The notes: generated by a model from the letters alone, not told the origin. DNA of 64,000 nt from Rhodonellum sp041748555 (GCA_041748555.1 JBGTDA010000048.1:61639-125638), one strand, 5' to 3'; shown: positions 1 to 9,350, numbered from the stretch's first letter. Translations and numbers: made by a program.

Positions 1-515
1 TCGTTGTATGACAATTTCATTGTTGCGGCTTTGATCGGGTCCACATCTCCGATCAGATCCGCTACGGACACATCCGGTGTAGCCAACTTTTCAGTATATC
101 GATCGTCCCTATGCCACCAGCCAATGGGTGTATGGTCGCCTTTGGTATCGATCAGCTCTTTTGCATAACCTGTCAATGGCTGAAGCGGATCATCATTGAG
201 CTCCGCACCTTCTACCACAGGCACATATTCATCCAGCAAATGGGTCATCATCCTGGCGATCCTGGTTTTGGCTTGTCCCCGAAGACCCAATAAGTTGATG
301 TTGTGGCGGGAAAGAATGGCTCTTTCAATATCCGGGATTACCGTATCTTCAAAGCCCCATATTCCCTCAAAAACATTCTCTTTTACTTTGATTTTTTGGA
401 TAAGATTCAGCCGCAGTTCCTCTTTAATAGATTTGGGCTGATATCCGGTCGCTTTTAATTCTCCTAAAGTTTTTATTTTCAATAAATCTTTTGCTGTCAG
501 TTTCTGATAGTTCAT
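1..515 (-). CDS. MoxR/ChlI-like AAA ATPase, partial (3' end outside window)
   Basis: This is the N-terminal part (about 171 residues) of an AAA+ ATPase of the magnesium-chelatase ChlI/MoxR type; the gene runs off the left edge. The start ATG (513-515) lies 2 bases after the stop of the VWA gene, so the two are co-transcribed. Around residues 68-78 there is a Walker-A-like loop reading GLRGQAKTR, where Ala replaces the usual Gly before the Lys-Thr. By family knowledge, MoxR ATPases work with VWA-domain partners as chaperone- or chelatase-like machines acting on metal insertion or complex assembly. The adjacent VWA gene supports that pairing. The substrate is unknown. The ATPase core is cut off, so Walker B and the sensor residues cannot be checked. 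Confidence 0.8.
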   Translation of the reverse strand, partial: MNYQKLTAKDLLKIKTLGELKATGYQPKSIKEELRLNLIQKIKVKENVFEGIWGFEDTVIPDIERAILSRHNINLLGLRGQAKTRIARMMTHLLDEYVPVVEGAELNDDPLQPLTGYAKELIDTKGDHTPIGWWHRDDRYTEKLATPDVSVADLIGDVDPIKAATMKLSYN

Positions 516-517
516 GC

Positions 518-1618
518 TTAAAAGCGTTTTGTTCTGTTTCTTTTATAATCTTCAAAAATCAAATTCCCAAGTCCTTTCAAACTGCTGTAATAAGCATTTC
601 CATTGTTGACTTTTGTGAATTCCTTTACAAATTCCTTCAGATAAGGATCGGAAGCAATCATAAAGGTAGTCACAGGGATTTTAAGTTTTCGGCATTGGGC
701 AGCGAGTTTAAGCGTTTCATTCAATATTTTACTGTCAATGCCGAAGCTGTTTTTGTAATATTTGATACCGACCTTCAGACAAGTAGGTTTTCCGTCTGTG
801 ATCATAAAGATTTGTTTGTTCGGGTTTTTTCTTCTTCTGAGTAGATCCATCGCAAGCTCCAAGCCGGCAACAGTGTTGGTATGATATGGGCCCACCTGTA
901 GATAAGGAAGATCTTTGATTTCAATCTGCCAGGCGTCATTGCCAAAGACAATAATGTCTAAGGTATCTTTTGGATATTTGGTTTTGATCAATTCTGCCAG
1001 TGCCATGGCTACTTTTTTTGCCGGAGTGATCCTGTCTTCTCCATACAAGATCATGGAGTGCGAAATATCGATCATCAGTACGGTGGAAGTTTGGGTGCGG
1101 AGCTCGGTTTCCACGATTTCCAAATCGTCTTCCGTCAACAAATAATCGCCGCCAAATCCATGATTTATCTGGGCATTTTTAATGGAATCTGTCAAAGCAA
1201 TCTGATCCAGATTATCGCCGAAAGAATAAGGTCTTCGGTCGGTTCCGCGTTCATCACCTTGTCCGGAATGGGTCGTTTTGTGACTTCCTCCTTTGGATCT
1301 TTTCAGTTTGCCGAAGATTTCTTCCAAGGCACTTTTTCGGATATTCTGCTCCGCCTTTCCTGTTATCTTATATTCCCCTTTTTGGTTTTCTTCAGTGAGG
1401 TATCCTTTTGACTTCAGATCCTCTATGAAATTCCCAATGCCATAATTAGGGTTGGTCATGTTATAACGCTTATCGAGATTGGTCAGCCAACTCAGCGCTT
1501 CTGCCACATCACCTCCGGTCATGGTGACAAGCTGGAGAAAGATGTTGAGCAGATTTTCAAAAGTATTTTTTTCCGGGTCTTGGGGTGGTATATATTGTGT
1601 AAATCTAAATCCTTTCAT
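518..1618 (-). CDS. VWA domain protein, partner of the MoxR/ChlI-like ATPase
   Basis: This 366-residue protein has no signal peptide and is predicted to be cytoplasmic. The C-terminal half is a von Willebrand factor A domain with a complete-looking MIDAS metal site: DISHS at residues 184-188, a Thr around 247-249 and TDG starting at Asp275. The N-terminal 170 residues are charged and helical, with a Gly/Ser/His-rich linker at about 109-125. It is the first gene of a two-gene operon, followed 2 bases later by the AAA ATPase. VWA/MoxR pairs are common in Bacteroidota and are thought to remodel or load metals into client proteins; the client here cannot be read from context. Confidence 0.85.
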   Translation of the reverse strand: MKGFRFTQYIPPQDPEKNTFENLLNIFLQLVTMTGGDVAEALSWLTNLDKRYNMTNPNYGIGNFIEDLKSKGYLTEENQKGEYKITGKAEQNIRKSALEEIFGKLKRSKGGSHKTTHSGQGDERGTDRRPYSFGDNLDQIALTDSIKNAQINHGFGGDYLLTEDDLEIVETELRTQTSTVLMIDISHSMILYGEDRITPAKKVAMALAELIKTKYPKDTLDIIVFGNDAWQIEIKDLPYLQVGPYHTNTVAGLELAMDLLRRRKNPNKQIFMITDGKPTCLKVGIKYYKNSFGIDSKILNETLKLAAQCRKLKIPVTTFMIASDPYLKEFVKEFTKVNNGNAYYSSLKGLGNLIFEDYKRNRTKRF

Positions 1619-1681
1619 AACAGGTCTGTAACAACAATGATGTTAAGCTGGTTTAAAATTTGTATGATTTAAACTGAAATT

Positions 1682-1888
1682 ATGAAAAATTATCTGTTTC
1701 CCATATTTCTTGTCACCGGATTTCTGCTGGTATATGTAGTTGCCATTCAGGTAAATTTATATTTGCCATTGATTCTGCTTATGTTTACTATCTCCCCTGT
1801 TATATTGATATGGATGGTTTACAAAGTGTTGACTGCTGATGTCGAAGTTAAAAACACCTTTGACGACAAATGGTATGAAGACCAATAG
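1682..1888 (+). CDS. small two-helix membrane protein
   Basis: This 68-residue protein has two hydrophobic stretches (about residues 4-24 and 27-50) separated by a very short polar turn, then a charged tail ending DDKWYEDQ. It looks like a small inner-membrane hairpin protein with a soluble tail. It is divergent from the VWA operon and 76 bases upstream of the acylphosphatase gene. I recognise no characterised family. The coding call rests on the clean membrane pattern, the in-frame ATG and the acidic tail. Confidence 0.6.
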   Translation: MKNYLFPIFLVTGFLLVYVVAIQVNLYLPLILLMFTISPVILIWMVYKVLTADVEVKNTFDDKWYEDQ

Positions 1889-1964
1889 ACTGATTAAATC
1901 TAAAATTAATCAAGTTTACGATAATTAAAATCCTTCCTGAAATAAATAACAATTCCCACCAAGA

Positions 1965-2231
1965 ATGAATAAAAGAATACAAATCACCGGAAATGTACAG
2001 GGTGTGTTTTTTAGAAAAAATGCCCAACATAAAGCCCATGAACTTGGGGTGAGGGGATGGGTGAGAAACGAGCCTGATGGTTCTGTTCTGGTGGAAATCG
2101 AAGGAGAAAGCCAGGCTATAGCCGCCATGAGAGAATGGTTAAAGCAGGGACCGCCTCGAGCAAAAGTTGAAGGTATTTGGGAGGAAGACGGTGAGGTTCA
2201 GGGATATTCGGGATTTTTGATTATCCAATAA
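1965..2231 (+). CDS. acyP: acylphosphatase
   Basis: This 88-residue protein is the normal length for acylphosphatase (EC 3.6.1.7), which hydrolyses carboxyl-phosphate bonds such as that of acetyl phosphate. It shows the signature GNVQGVFFR at about residues 9-17, containing the catalytic Arg and phosphate loop, and GWVRN at about 31-35 with the catalytic Asn. It is a small cytosolic single-domain enzyme. It stands between a small membrane protein and a convergent Kazal-type gene, and the context adds nothing about role. Confidence 0.93.
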   Translation: MNKRIQITGNVQGVFFRKNAQHKAHELGVRGWVRNEPDGSVLVEIEGESQAIAAMREWLKQGPPRAKVEGIWEEDGEVQGYSGFLIIQ

Positions 2232-2288
2232 TCAAAAAAATTATTAGGGCTTTTCCTATTTGCCCAATGCTGATTTGGGGATTACCCA

Positions 2289-2534
2289 CTATTTACATTC
2301 CCCTTTTGTAAAGGAAGTCACACCATTGTTTATGGCAATACAATCATTACCATAAGTTTTTCCGTCACACCCACAAACGGGATCATAGAGCATATAACAG
2401 GCGACATCGGCATTTATTTTTGAGGGATCAATACAATCCACGACCTCTCGGGCATTTGGTTTTTGGACATCACATTGAAATGCAAAAAAAAGGATTGCAG
2501 GAATTAACCGGAATAATCTGATGATTTTTTTCAT
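2289..2534 (-). CDS. Kazal-type domain protein, exported
   Basis: This 81-residue protein has a basic N-terminus and hydrophobic segment (residues 1-20) ending FFAFQC, which may be a loose lipobox with Cys21 as the lipidated residue. The mature part is one Kazal-like domain: YDPVCGCDGKTYGNDC followed by a final GEC gives the spacing of the Kazal serine-protease-inhibitor fold. Bacterial proteins with this VCGCDGKTY motif are usually small secreted or surface lipoproteins, and protease inhibition is assumed rather than shown. It is convergent with acyP. Confidence 0.75.
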   Translation of the reverse strand: MKKIIRLFRLIPAILFFAFQCDVQKPNAREVVDCIDPSKINADVACYMLYDPVCGCDGKTYGNDCIAINNGVTSFTKGECK

Positions 2535-2709
2535 AGGAAATCAGTATATCCTTATAGACGGCAAACCGTGGTAAAATGCTACACGATGTGAAATTAATTT
2601 CACGATTTGAAAATGGATTTGTTCCGTTTAAATTTTCAAATCCAAGAAACTTCTCTTTTGCCCATATAGTGAAAAAATGTTTATCTTTAGTTGAATCAAC
2701 TTTCCAACC

Positions 2710-3882
2710 ATGTTTTTCTATACCTACTTACTCTTGCCCCTTTTTCTTTTTTACTCCAATGCTCCTCAATTTGAAGCGGAAACCATAGATGACCAAGTGT
2801 CCATAGGATACGGAATTGCCATCGGAGATGTGGATGGCGATGGCAAACCGGACATTCTGCTGGCCGACAAGAAACAGTTTGTCTGGTACAGAAACGGAGA
2901 TTGGAAACGATTTGTGATGATAGAGGATTTGACGGAACATGACAATGTCTGTATTGCGGCCAGAGATCTGGATGGAGATGGAAAGGTGGAAGTTGCCGTC
3001 GGAGCCCAATGGAATCCGGGGGAAACATCAGATATAGAAAAATCCGGTTCCGTCCATTACCTGATCCGACCCGAAGACCCTACGCAACATTGGAAAGGCG
3101 TAGCCCTTCCCCATGAACCCACTGTCCACCGGATGCGCTGGGCGAAAGCTGGGGATGATAAATTTTACCTGATTGTTTTGCCACTTCACGGTAGGGGAAA
3201 TAAAGGCGGTGAGGGAAACGGGGTAAGGGTAGTTGCGTATGATTTCCCGGAGAACCCTGCAGAGAATTGGAACCAGAAAGTCATCGACGAGTCCATGCAC
3301 CTCACGCATAACCTGGATATTGTGGAGTTGAATGATGGGGAAGGGGAATCCATTTTGATTGGAGGAAAGGAAGGGGTGAAAGTGTTATCATTTGTCAATA
3401 ATGCTTGGATTCCAGGCAAAAAATCAGAATGGCTGGTAAGCGGGAAAGGTATCGGTGAGGTCAGACTAGGTAATTCCAAAGAACATGATGTTTTGGCTGC
3501 TATAGAGCCCCTTCATGGAAATGTCCTGTCAGTATACGAACCCGATTCACCACCTCTATTAACTTCTGAATTAAACAGAACGGCCTTGGATTCCACTTTA
3601 AATCAGGGACATGGTCTCGCATTTGGAGATTTTATGGGATTGGGAAGCGATCAGCTGGTGGCTGGATGGCGGGAACCCAATGAGGCCGGTAATATAGGTG
3701 TGAAAATCTATGTCCCTGAGAACGGATCATTTTCAAAGTTTACCGAATACTGGCTCGATAAAAACGGAATGGCCTGCGAGGATTTAACAGTAGCGGATCT
3801 GGATGGAGATGGAAAACCGGAAATCATCGCTTCGGGTAGGTCCACGCATAATTTGAAGATATATTGGAATAAAAATGATTGA
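2710..3882 (+). CDS. FG-GAP/VCBS repeat beta-propeller protein
   Basis: This 390-residue protein has a short hydrophobic N-terminus (about residues 1-16) suggesting export. It carries calcium-loop motifs of FG-GAP/VCBS repeats: DVDGDGKPD (about 39-47), DLDGDGKVE (about 87-95) and DLDGDGKPE near the C-terminus (about 364-372), with propeller-like blades between. Such proteins are extracytoplasmic beta-propellers used as binding scaffolds; no catalytic motif is visible. It is a single gene and is followed by the remains of a toxin-antitoxin pair. Confidence 0.8.
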   Translation: MFFYTYLLLPLFLFYSNAPQFEAETIDDQVSIGYGIAIGDVDGDGKPDILLADKKQFVWYRNGDWKRFVMIEDLTEHDNVCIAARDLDGDGKVEVAVGAQWNPGETSDIEKSGSVHYLIRPEDPTQHWKGVALPHEPTVHRMRWAKAGDDKFYLIVLPLHGRGNKGGEGNGVRVVAYDFPENPAENWNQKVIDESMHLTHNLDIVELNDGEGESILIGGKEGVKVLSFVNNAWIPGKKSEWLVSGKGIGEVRLGNSKEHDVLAAIEPLHGNVLSVYEPDSPPLLTSELNRTALDSTLNQGHGLAFGDFMGLGSDQLVAGWREPNEAGNIGVKIYVPENGSFSKFTEYWLDKNGMACEDLTVADLDGDGKPEIIASGRSTHNLKIYWNKND

Positions 3883-3941
3883 TAATTTACAGGATAAATT
3901 TTTCTTTCATTTGTACATTAATTTGGAATAAATTAAAAGCT

Positions 3942-4144
3942 ATGAATGCGATAAAAAAAAATACATTGTTGATGAAACCCAAAAAAGGATCGCAGTTCAA
4001 ATTGATATTAAGGATTTTGAAAAATTAGAACAAATCTTCGAAGATTATGGATTAGGGAAGTATATGGAAGAAAACAACCCTGATGAAGTTGTTTCTATTA
4101 ATGAAGCAGAGATCTTATTCAAAAAGTTGAAAAAGGAAATATAA
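3942..4144 (+). pseudogene. antitoxin-like gene, frameshifted in a nine-A run
   Basis: ATG at 3942 reads only into a short frame, but after the nine-A tract (3953-3961) another frame gives an acidic helical peptide of about 60 codons, containing AVQIDIKDFEKLEQIFEDYG and later VVSINEAEILFKKLKKEI, to the stop at 4142-4144. It resembles the small antitoxins that precede RelE/ParE-type toxins in Bacteroidota. One extra A would restore a single frame. This is either a decayed gene or a slippage-prone (phase-variable) start. The toxin behind it is also cut short, which favours decay. Confidence 0.55.
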
Positions 4145-4146
4145 GA

Positions 4147-4194
4147 CTGGAAGTAAGGGTTAACAAGCAATTTTTAAAGGATCATTATTTTTGA
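4147..4194 (+). pseudogene. remnant of a RelE/ParE-like toxin N-terminus
   Basis: Directly after the antitoxin-like frame, a short frame starting at a CTG codon reads EVRVNKQFLKD and then stops at 4192-4194. The opening VRVNKxFLKD resembles the first strand and helix of RelE/ParE-type toxins. The rest of the gene is absent. The match is only a dozen residues, so the call is tentative and leans on its position behind the antitoxin-like frame. Confidence 0.35.
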
Positions 4195-4421
4195 GCGAGT
4201 TCTTCATAGAAAAAAAATATAGGTTTTTCCCATAATCGCATAAGGAAACTCCTAATGTTGCTAAGTAAATAAGTTTATAAGACTAATTCAATTTCACAAA
4301 ATTATCAAAAAAATTAGTTGTTCGTCCTCCTATTTATTCTTTTGGCCTTTGGCGAATAATATTTCAGCCATCATTCGCCTCCCTTCAAATTCCATTTCCT
4401 CCTCACTCTCGATATTTTTCT
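4195..4421. other. intergenic region upstream of prfA
   Basis: No coding signal was found. It contains a 7-bp inverted repeat (GGCGAAT at 4351-4357 and ATTCGCC at 4373-4379) that could form a hairpin. It has no T tract and so is not a convincing terminator. The rest is AT-rich. Confidence 0.4.
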
Positions 4422-4429
4422 TAATTTTG
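4422..4429 (+). promoter_or_regulatory. Bacteroidota-type -7 element before prfA
   Basis: TAATTTTG fits the Bacteroidota -7 consensus TAnnTTTG exactly and lies 24 bases before the prfA start codon. No strong -33 TTG is obvious at the expected spacing, so the site is probable but not certain. Confidence 0.45.
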
Positions 4430-4452
4430 CACTTTGAAAAACAAAGAAAATT

Positions 4453-5529
4453 ATGCTTGATAAATTGCAAGCGCTAAAAGATAGATTTATTGAAGTTGGT
4501 CAGCTGATCATCCAGCCGGATGCGATGTCGGACATGAGTAAATATACCAGGCTAACCAAAGAGTATAAAGATTTGGACAAGGTTGTTGATCTCTATGATG
4601 AATACAAACTGGTGTTGGAAAATATTATTTCGTCCAAACAGCTATTGGAAAAGGAGAAAGATCCGGATTTTAGGGAAATGGCCAAATCGGAGCTGGAGGA
4701 ATTGCGTGACAGGCAGCTGGAGCTGGAGGATGAATTGAAGCAACAATTGATTCCCAAAGACCCCAATGATGAGAAAAACTGTGTCCTGGAGATCAGAGGA
4801 GGAACGGGAGGAGATGAGGCCGCTATTTTTGCCGGCGATCTTTTTCGGATGTATGAGCGGTTTTGCGAGAAAAAGAGCTGGAAACTGACTGTCTTGGACT
4901 TGACATGGGGATCATCGGGAGGATATAAGGAAATCATCAGTACAATTACCGGTTCGGATGTCTATGGCATGATGAAATTTGAATCCGGAGTGCATCGCGT
5001 TCAGCGGGTGCCCTCCACAGAAACCCAGGGACGGGTCCATACTTCCGCAGCATCGGTGGCAGTATTGCCTGAGATGGATGACGTGGAGGTCAACATCGAT
5101 ATGAACGATGTAAGAAAAGACACCTTTTGTTCATCAGGACCAGGTGGTCAATCCGTCAACACCACTTACTCGGCCGTCAGGCTGACGCACGTTCCCTCGG
5201 GCTTGGTTGTGACCTGCCAGGATGAAAAATCACAGATCAAAAACTTTGAAAAAGCATTAAAGGTTTTGCGGTCCAGATTATACGAAATCGAATTGGCAAA
5301 ACACAATGATGCTGTAGGAGCACAACGCCGATCCATGGTAGGAAGCGGAGACCGCTCAGACAAGATCAGAACCTATAATTATCCACAAAGCCGGGTCACT
5401 GATCACAGAATAAACAAGACAGTATATAATTTACCGGATGTGATGGAGGGAAATATAGAGGAATTCATTTCTGCCCTTAGATTTGCTCAGAATATTGAGC
5501 AGATGAAATCTTCCGGAATGGAGGATTAA
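4453..5529 (+). CDS. prfA: peptide chain release factor 1
   Basis: This 358-residue class I release factor is of standard length. The catalytic GGQ loop is at residues 231-233, within SSGPGGQSVNT, and triggers peptidyl-tRNA hydrolysis; the Gln is the usual methylation target. The codon-recognition tripeptide P-x-T reads PST at residues 187-189, which identifies RF1 (UAA/UAG) rather than RF2, whose motif is SPF. The order of domains is helical N-terminus, codon-recognition domain, GGQ domain. It acts in the cytoplasm on the ribosome. It has its own likely promoter and a downstream 106-base gap, so it is probably monocistronic. Confidence 0.97.
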   Translation: MLDKLQALKDRFIEVGQLIIQPDAMSDMSKYTRLTKEYKDLDKVVDLYDEYKLVLENIISSKQLLEKEKDPDFREMAKSELEELRDRQLELEDELKQQLIPKDPNDEKNCVLEIRGGTGGDEAAIFAGDLFRMYERFCEKKSWKLTVLDLTWGSSGGYKEIISTITGSDVYGMMKFESGVHRVQRVPSTETQGRVHTSAASVAVLPEMDDVEVNIDMNDVRKDTFCSSGPGGQSVNTTYSAVRLTHVPSGLVVTCQDEKSQIKNFEKALKVLRSRLYEIELAKHNDAVGAQRRSMVGSGDRSDKIRTYNYPQSRVTDHRINKTVYNLPDVMEGNIEEFISALRFAQNIEQMKSSGMED

Positions 5530-5635
5530 GTGGTGAAGCCACCAATAATATTCTCCTCAAAATACAATTAAAGTAAGATTTAGTATCGAAAATCATAAAA
5601 GCACCTTATCTTAAGGATAACAAATAAATTTTTAT

Positions 5636-6169
5636 ATGAAGATTACAGGAACCGGAAATATCAATCTTGTTACATGGCATGAAGGTCATTTCCATAATCT
5701 TTACCCATTGGCCAACAATCCCAAAATTGCCAGAAATCTAAAAGACAGTTATCCACAGCCTTATACGATTCATGACGCCCGGTTCTGGATCGAGCATAAC
5801 CAAAAATTCAATCCACCACAGAATTTTGCAATTGAATATGATGGACAGCTGGTGGGTTCCATTGGATGCGAGATCGGGAAAAATGAATTGAGAACAAATC
5901 TTGAACTTGGTTTTTGGGTGGGAGAACCGCATTGGGGAAAAGGAATAGCCACAGAAGCCGTAAAGCTATATACAGAATATGTTTTCAAGCGGTTTTTGGA
6001 AATCGAAAGAATTTTTGCCCAAGTGTATGATTTCAACGGGGGTTGTATGAAAGTTCTCGAAAATGCAGGATACGTACCTGAATCAATTCTTCGAAACGGA
6101 TACATCAAAGAAGGAAAAGTCGGAGATCTATTCCAGTACGTAAAGGTGCGGGATGAAATGAAGAGTTGA
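5636..6169 (+). CDS. GNAT acetyltransferase, RimJ/RimL type
   Basis: This 177-residue protein matches the RimJ/RimL-like acetyltransferase fold that transfers an acetyl group from acetyl-CoA to an N-terminal or side-chain amine. Recognisable pieces are the strand GSIGCEIG, the pyrophosphate-binding segment HWGKGIATEAV (about residues 100-110) and the late ENAGYVPE motif, followed by a final strand VGDLFQYVKV. The substrate cannot be inferred: proteins of this type act on ribosomal proteins, antibiotics or small amines. It is not obviously in an operon. Confidence 0.85.
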   Translation: MKITGTGNINLVTWHEGHFHNLYPLANNPKIARNLKDSYPQPYTIHDARFWIEHNQKFNPPQNFAIEYDGQLVGSIGCEIGKNELRTNLELGFWVGEPHWGKGIATEAVKLYTEYVFKRFLEIERIFAQVYDFNGGCMKVLENAGYVPESILRNGYIKEGKVGDLFQYVKVRDEMKS

Positions 6170-6209
6170 AAGGCATAGAGGTTTAAAGGTTCAAAAGTTT
6201 AAAAGTTTA

Positions 6210-6317
6210 GTCACGTCCTCAGTCCGAAGCCCGATGTGCCAGAAGACGATATCCTTTTAGGTTTTTTAAAACCTTGAAGGTTTGTAGTACAAGTGTCAAC
6301 TAAATTCAGGACGTGAC
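6210..6317. repeat. intergenic element bounded by a 10-bp perfect inverted repeat
   Basis: GTCACGTCCT (6210-6219) and its exact complement AGGACGTGAC (6308-6317) bracket about 88 bases with no coding potential. Inside is a degenerate palindrome around AGGTTTTTTAAAACCT (about 6258-6273). It sits between convergent genes and may be a small repeat element or a terminator region. Confidence 0.45.
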
Positions 6318-6356
6318 ACGAATCTGACATCCGTCATCGGACATATTTCCTCCACC

Positions 6357-9164
6357 CTAATTCACAATTATTTTCCGATAATATTCTTTTTCACGCGTTT
6401 TGATAATTACAGTGTGTACTCCTTTCGGAAGATCATTTATCTGATACTCAAAAACATGAGGATTGGGAATTACTTGATTCAATTGTTGGCCTAAAGTATT
6501 CACAACAGTAATCCCCGAAACATTGGATATTCCCGAAGTGGAAATTGTAACCTTTCCGCTTGATGGATTTGGAAAAACTTTAATACCTGCTTCAGCAATT
6601 TCTTCTTTCGATAGAGCAGTGATGATATTTACATTAACCGTAAGAATTCTTTTTTCACCTGATTCACAAGCATTCATAGGTGTGACAGAAAGCTCGTAAC
6701 TACCTTCTTTCTCCCAGAGTACCGTGATTTTTGAAGTTCCCTGTCCGCTCAGAATTTTTCCACCTGCTTCATTTAGTTTCCATTGGAAATTGCTATTCGG
6801 AATAGCGGTCACAGAATAGTCTTCCTCAGTGAAAGCAACCATGTCAGGTCCTAAGATATTTGACGCCTGAGCAGGTTTATCCTGTACCAAAATGGATTTT
6901 TGCAATTCGGCCCCGTTTCCGCATGGGTTTGATGGCGTTACTTTTATCGACTGAGTATTTAATGTGGTCCATTGGATTTTTACCTTTGCGGTGCCCTGAC
7001 CTTCAATGACCGATCCGCCCGTGAGGGACCAGACATAACTTGTTCCAATGATATCTTCCGTTTCATATTCCTCAAAGGTGTTCTGGCAGACTACACCTTC
7101 TCCGATAATTTCAGATATCTGCTGGGGTTGAGTGGATACCAATACTTCCAATCCCTGGGTTCCGCCATTTCCACAATTGTTTTTGGCCCTTACCAAAACA
7201 GCATTTCTTCCTGTGGTCTCCCAATTCACCACTACAGTATTTGTCCCCTGACCTTCCAGTATACTTCCTCCGTCAACCCGCCATTCGAATTCCTCTTCAA
7301 AACCCTCCACAGACTCTATTTTGTAAACCTGTTGACTTAAACAAATGTTCTTTTCCCCAAAAATGACGGTTGGCGTATCCGGAACCTGGCAGGCATAGCT
7401 GAATAATGATCCGTTTTCACCTACAGCATAACCGAGGCTCAAATCCCCGAAACTAATCCCTGAAAAATCCTGAAAAGTTCCTGTAGCCATCTTTGTCCAG
7501 GTTTCTCCTCCATCTTTTGATTGTAGCATCAGACCCTTTTCTCCTGCGATAAATCCATAGGTTTCATCCAAAAAGTCTACCGCTGTAAGATTGTTTGAAA
7601 AAGCAAGGGCGATCTTTTTCCAGGTTTTCCCCTGATCAATTGTCTTGATAATTGTTCCTTTATTGCCCACTACTACGGCTGATTGTTCATCCAAAATATT
7701 CAAATTCCTAAAATCTTCGTTCGAAGGAACGGCTATTTTGGACCACTCTATTCCATCAGGAGATAAATACAGATCTCCTTTTTCTCCAATAACAATTCCT
7801 ACTTCAGCATTGAAAAAAGTAATTCCTTTTAATTTTGTGGCAGTATTCAGGGAAATATTTTCCCAATTGATACCTGAGTCACTGGTTTTTGCCATAAACC
7901 CATTGTTGCCCACAGCATACCCTGCTGCATTGGATGAAAAATATAAACCATTGATGTCAAGCTTGGTATTGAGGTTCAGGGAAGTCCAGTTGGATCCGGA
8001 ATTTCCTGTTCGCAAAATCACGCCACCTTCTCCTGCGATATAGCCATTGGCATTGCTGGGAAAGGCAATTCCTTTAAAAGTCACGGACAAAGGCCTGGAC
8101 CTGTCTGTCAAAGTTGAGCCTCCGTTTGAAGTGACCAGGAACTTTCCGGCCTCACCTATAATGTATCCCAAATTGTCGGTTCTGAACTGGGCGCCTGTAT
8201 AATCATTGTCCACTCCGAACAATCTCAAGGACCAGCTTCCCCCGGAATTTACCGATGAAATGGTGTATCCATTGTTTCCTACCGCAAATACAATATTTGA
8301 GTTTGCCCTAAAGCTTGTTGAAAGATAATCCTGAGAATTGTTGATGTTGATGCCATCAAATGTAAGTCCGCCGTTTACAGTTCTCATAAGGGTTCCCATT
8401 GCGCCGACAATGACACCTACATTGATATTGTTTTTATTAAATGCTACTCCGATCAGGTCCCTTTCTGTTCCGCTGTTTATCAAGACCCATGTTTTTGCTG
8501 CGTCAGTGGTTTTCAATATTGTACCACCTTCGCCCACCACATAGCCTTCCGTTCCTGACACAAAATAGATGTCGTTTAATATTTTTGTTTGGCCTGTGCT
8601 GCCGAGTGACCAAGAGTTACCACCATTAAAAGTCTTCAAAACTTCTCCTGATGCAGTGGCGACATATCCGGTATCGGCATTGGCAAAATGAAGGCTGTTT
8701 AAATTTGCCTCTGTCCCCACCTGTTGATTGGCCCAACTTTCACCCCCGTTGGTCGAGCGGTATACTTCGCCTTTTTCACCTACGATGTAGATGCGGTTTT
8801 CATCCAGGTGTTTCACTTTTTTCAAAGCCGCAGTGGTGCCGAGCTTTTGGAGCTGCCAGCTCGCTCCACCATTTGTGGTCCTGTAGATTTCCCCGTTTTC
8901 ACCCACTATCAATCCCCTGTCCTGATTAAAAAAATCCACTGCCCACATCCTGTTTTTAATCGGTGCTTCCTGTTCGGTCCAGCTTAAACCGCCATCGATG
9001 GTCTTCAGGATAATGTGCTCACCTGAGATATATCCCACCTCATCGTTTACCCATGCTATTCCGGTCATTTTATTTCCCCATCCTCCTATCCTTCTCCACG
9101 TTTGAGCATTGGCAAACGGCTCCAATAAAATTAAAATCAGTAAAGCAAGGAAGAGGTTTTTCAT
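6357..9164 (-). CDS. T9SS-exported YCF48/BNR-type beta-propeller protein with PKD-like domains
   Basis: This 935-residue protein starts with a signal peptide (residues 1-20, ending ANA). Residues about 21-590 are a long series of repeats of the form GYxxGExGxIxKTxDGGxxW, the YCF48/Ycf48-like or BNR-type propeller blade. About 590-850 contain three immunoglobulin/PKD-like modules with the phrase GQGT recurring (GGSILEGQGT, GGSVIEGQGT, GGKILSGQGT). The last 75 residues (from KVFPNPSSGKVTIS) form a T9SS type A sorting domain, so the protein is predicted to be exported across the outer membrane and anchored or released at the surface. Function is likely adhesion or binding; no catalytic site is visible. 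A broken, shorter propeller gene of the same kind lies at 23739-24783. Confidence 0.88.
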   Translation of the reverse strand: MKNLFLALLILILLEPFANAQTWRRIGGWGNKMTGIAWVNDEVGYISGEHIILKTIDGGLSWTEQEAPIKNRMWAVDFFNQDRGLIVGENGEIYRTTNGGASWQLQKLGTTAALKKVKHLDENRIYIVGEKGEVYRSTNGGESWANQQVGTEANLNSLHFANADTGYVATASGEVLKTFNGGNSWSLGSTGQTKILNDIYFVSGTEGYVVGEGGTILKTTDAAKTWVLINSGTERDLIGVAFNKNNINVGVIVGAMGTLMRTVNGGLTFDGININNSQDYLSTSFRANSNIVFAVGNNGYTISSVNSGGSWSLRLFGVDNDYTGAQFRTDNLGYIIGEAGKFLVTSNGGSTLTDRSRPLSVTFKGIAFPSNANGYIAGEGGVILRTGNSGSNWTSLNLNTKLDINGLYFSSNAAGYAVGNNGFMAKTSDSGINWENISLNTATKLKGITFFNAEVGIVIGEKGDLYLSPDGIEWSKIAVPSNEDFRNLNILDEQSAVVVGNKGTIIKTIDQGKTWKKIALAFSNNLTAVDFLDETYGFIAGEKGLMLQSKDGGETWTKMATGTFQDFSGISFGDLSLGYAVGENGSLFSYACQVPDTPTVIFGEKNICLSQQVYKIESVEGFEEEFEWRVDGGSILEGQGTNTVVVNWETTGRNAVLVRAKNNCGNGGTQGLEVLVSTQPQQISEIIGEGVVCQNTFEEYETEDIIGTSYVWSLTGGSVIEGQGTAKVKIQWTTLNTQSIKVTPSNPCGNGAELQKSILVQDKPAQASNILGPDMVAFTEEDYSVTAIPNSNFQWKLNEAGGKILSGQGTSKITVLWEKEGSYELSVTPMNACESGEKRILTVNVNIITALSKEEIAEAGIKVFPNPSSGKVTISTSGISNVSGITVVNTLGQQLNQVIPNPHVFEYQINDLPKGVHTVIIKTREKEYYRKIIVN

Positions 9165-9350
9165 ATAATGCCGCTATTTTTCGCATGCAGAGCTCACAAA
9201 AATATAATTTAATTTTACATTATAACCTTTGGCTATTTTGGCAAAAACGGATTAGACTAAAGGATTAAGTTATTTTAAGGACAAACTGCATTTAACTTTT
9301 CTGGAAATAACTTATTCCTTCTATATTTTATGAATACATTTATTTCAATT

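Noticed and set aside
6210..6317. Perfect 10-bp inverted repeat as ends of a transposon.
   Set aside because: No transposase or target duplication; could be a small repeat or terminator region.
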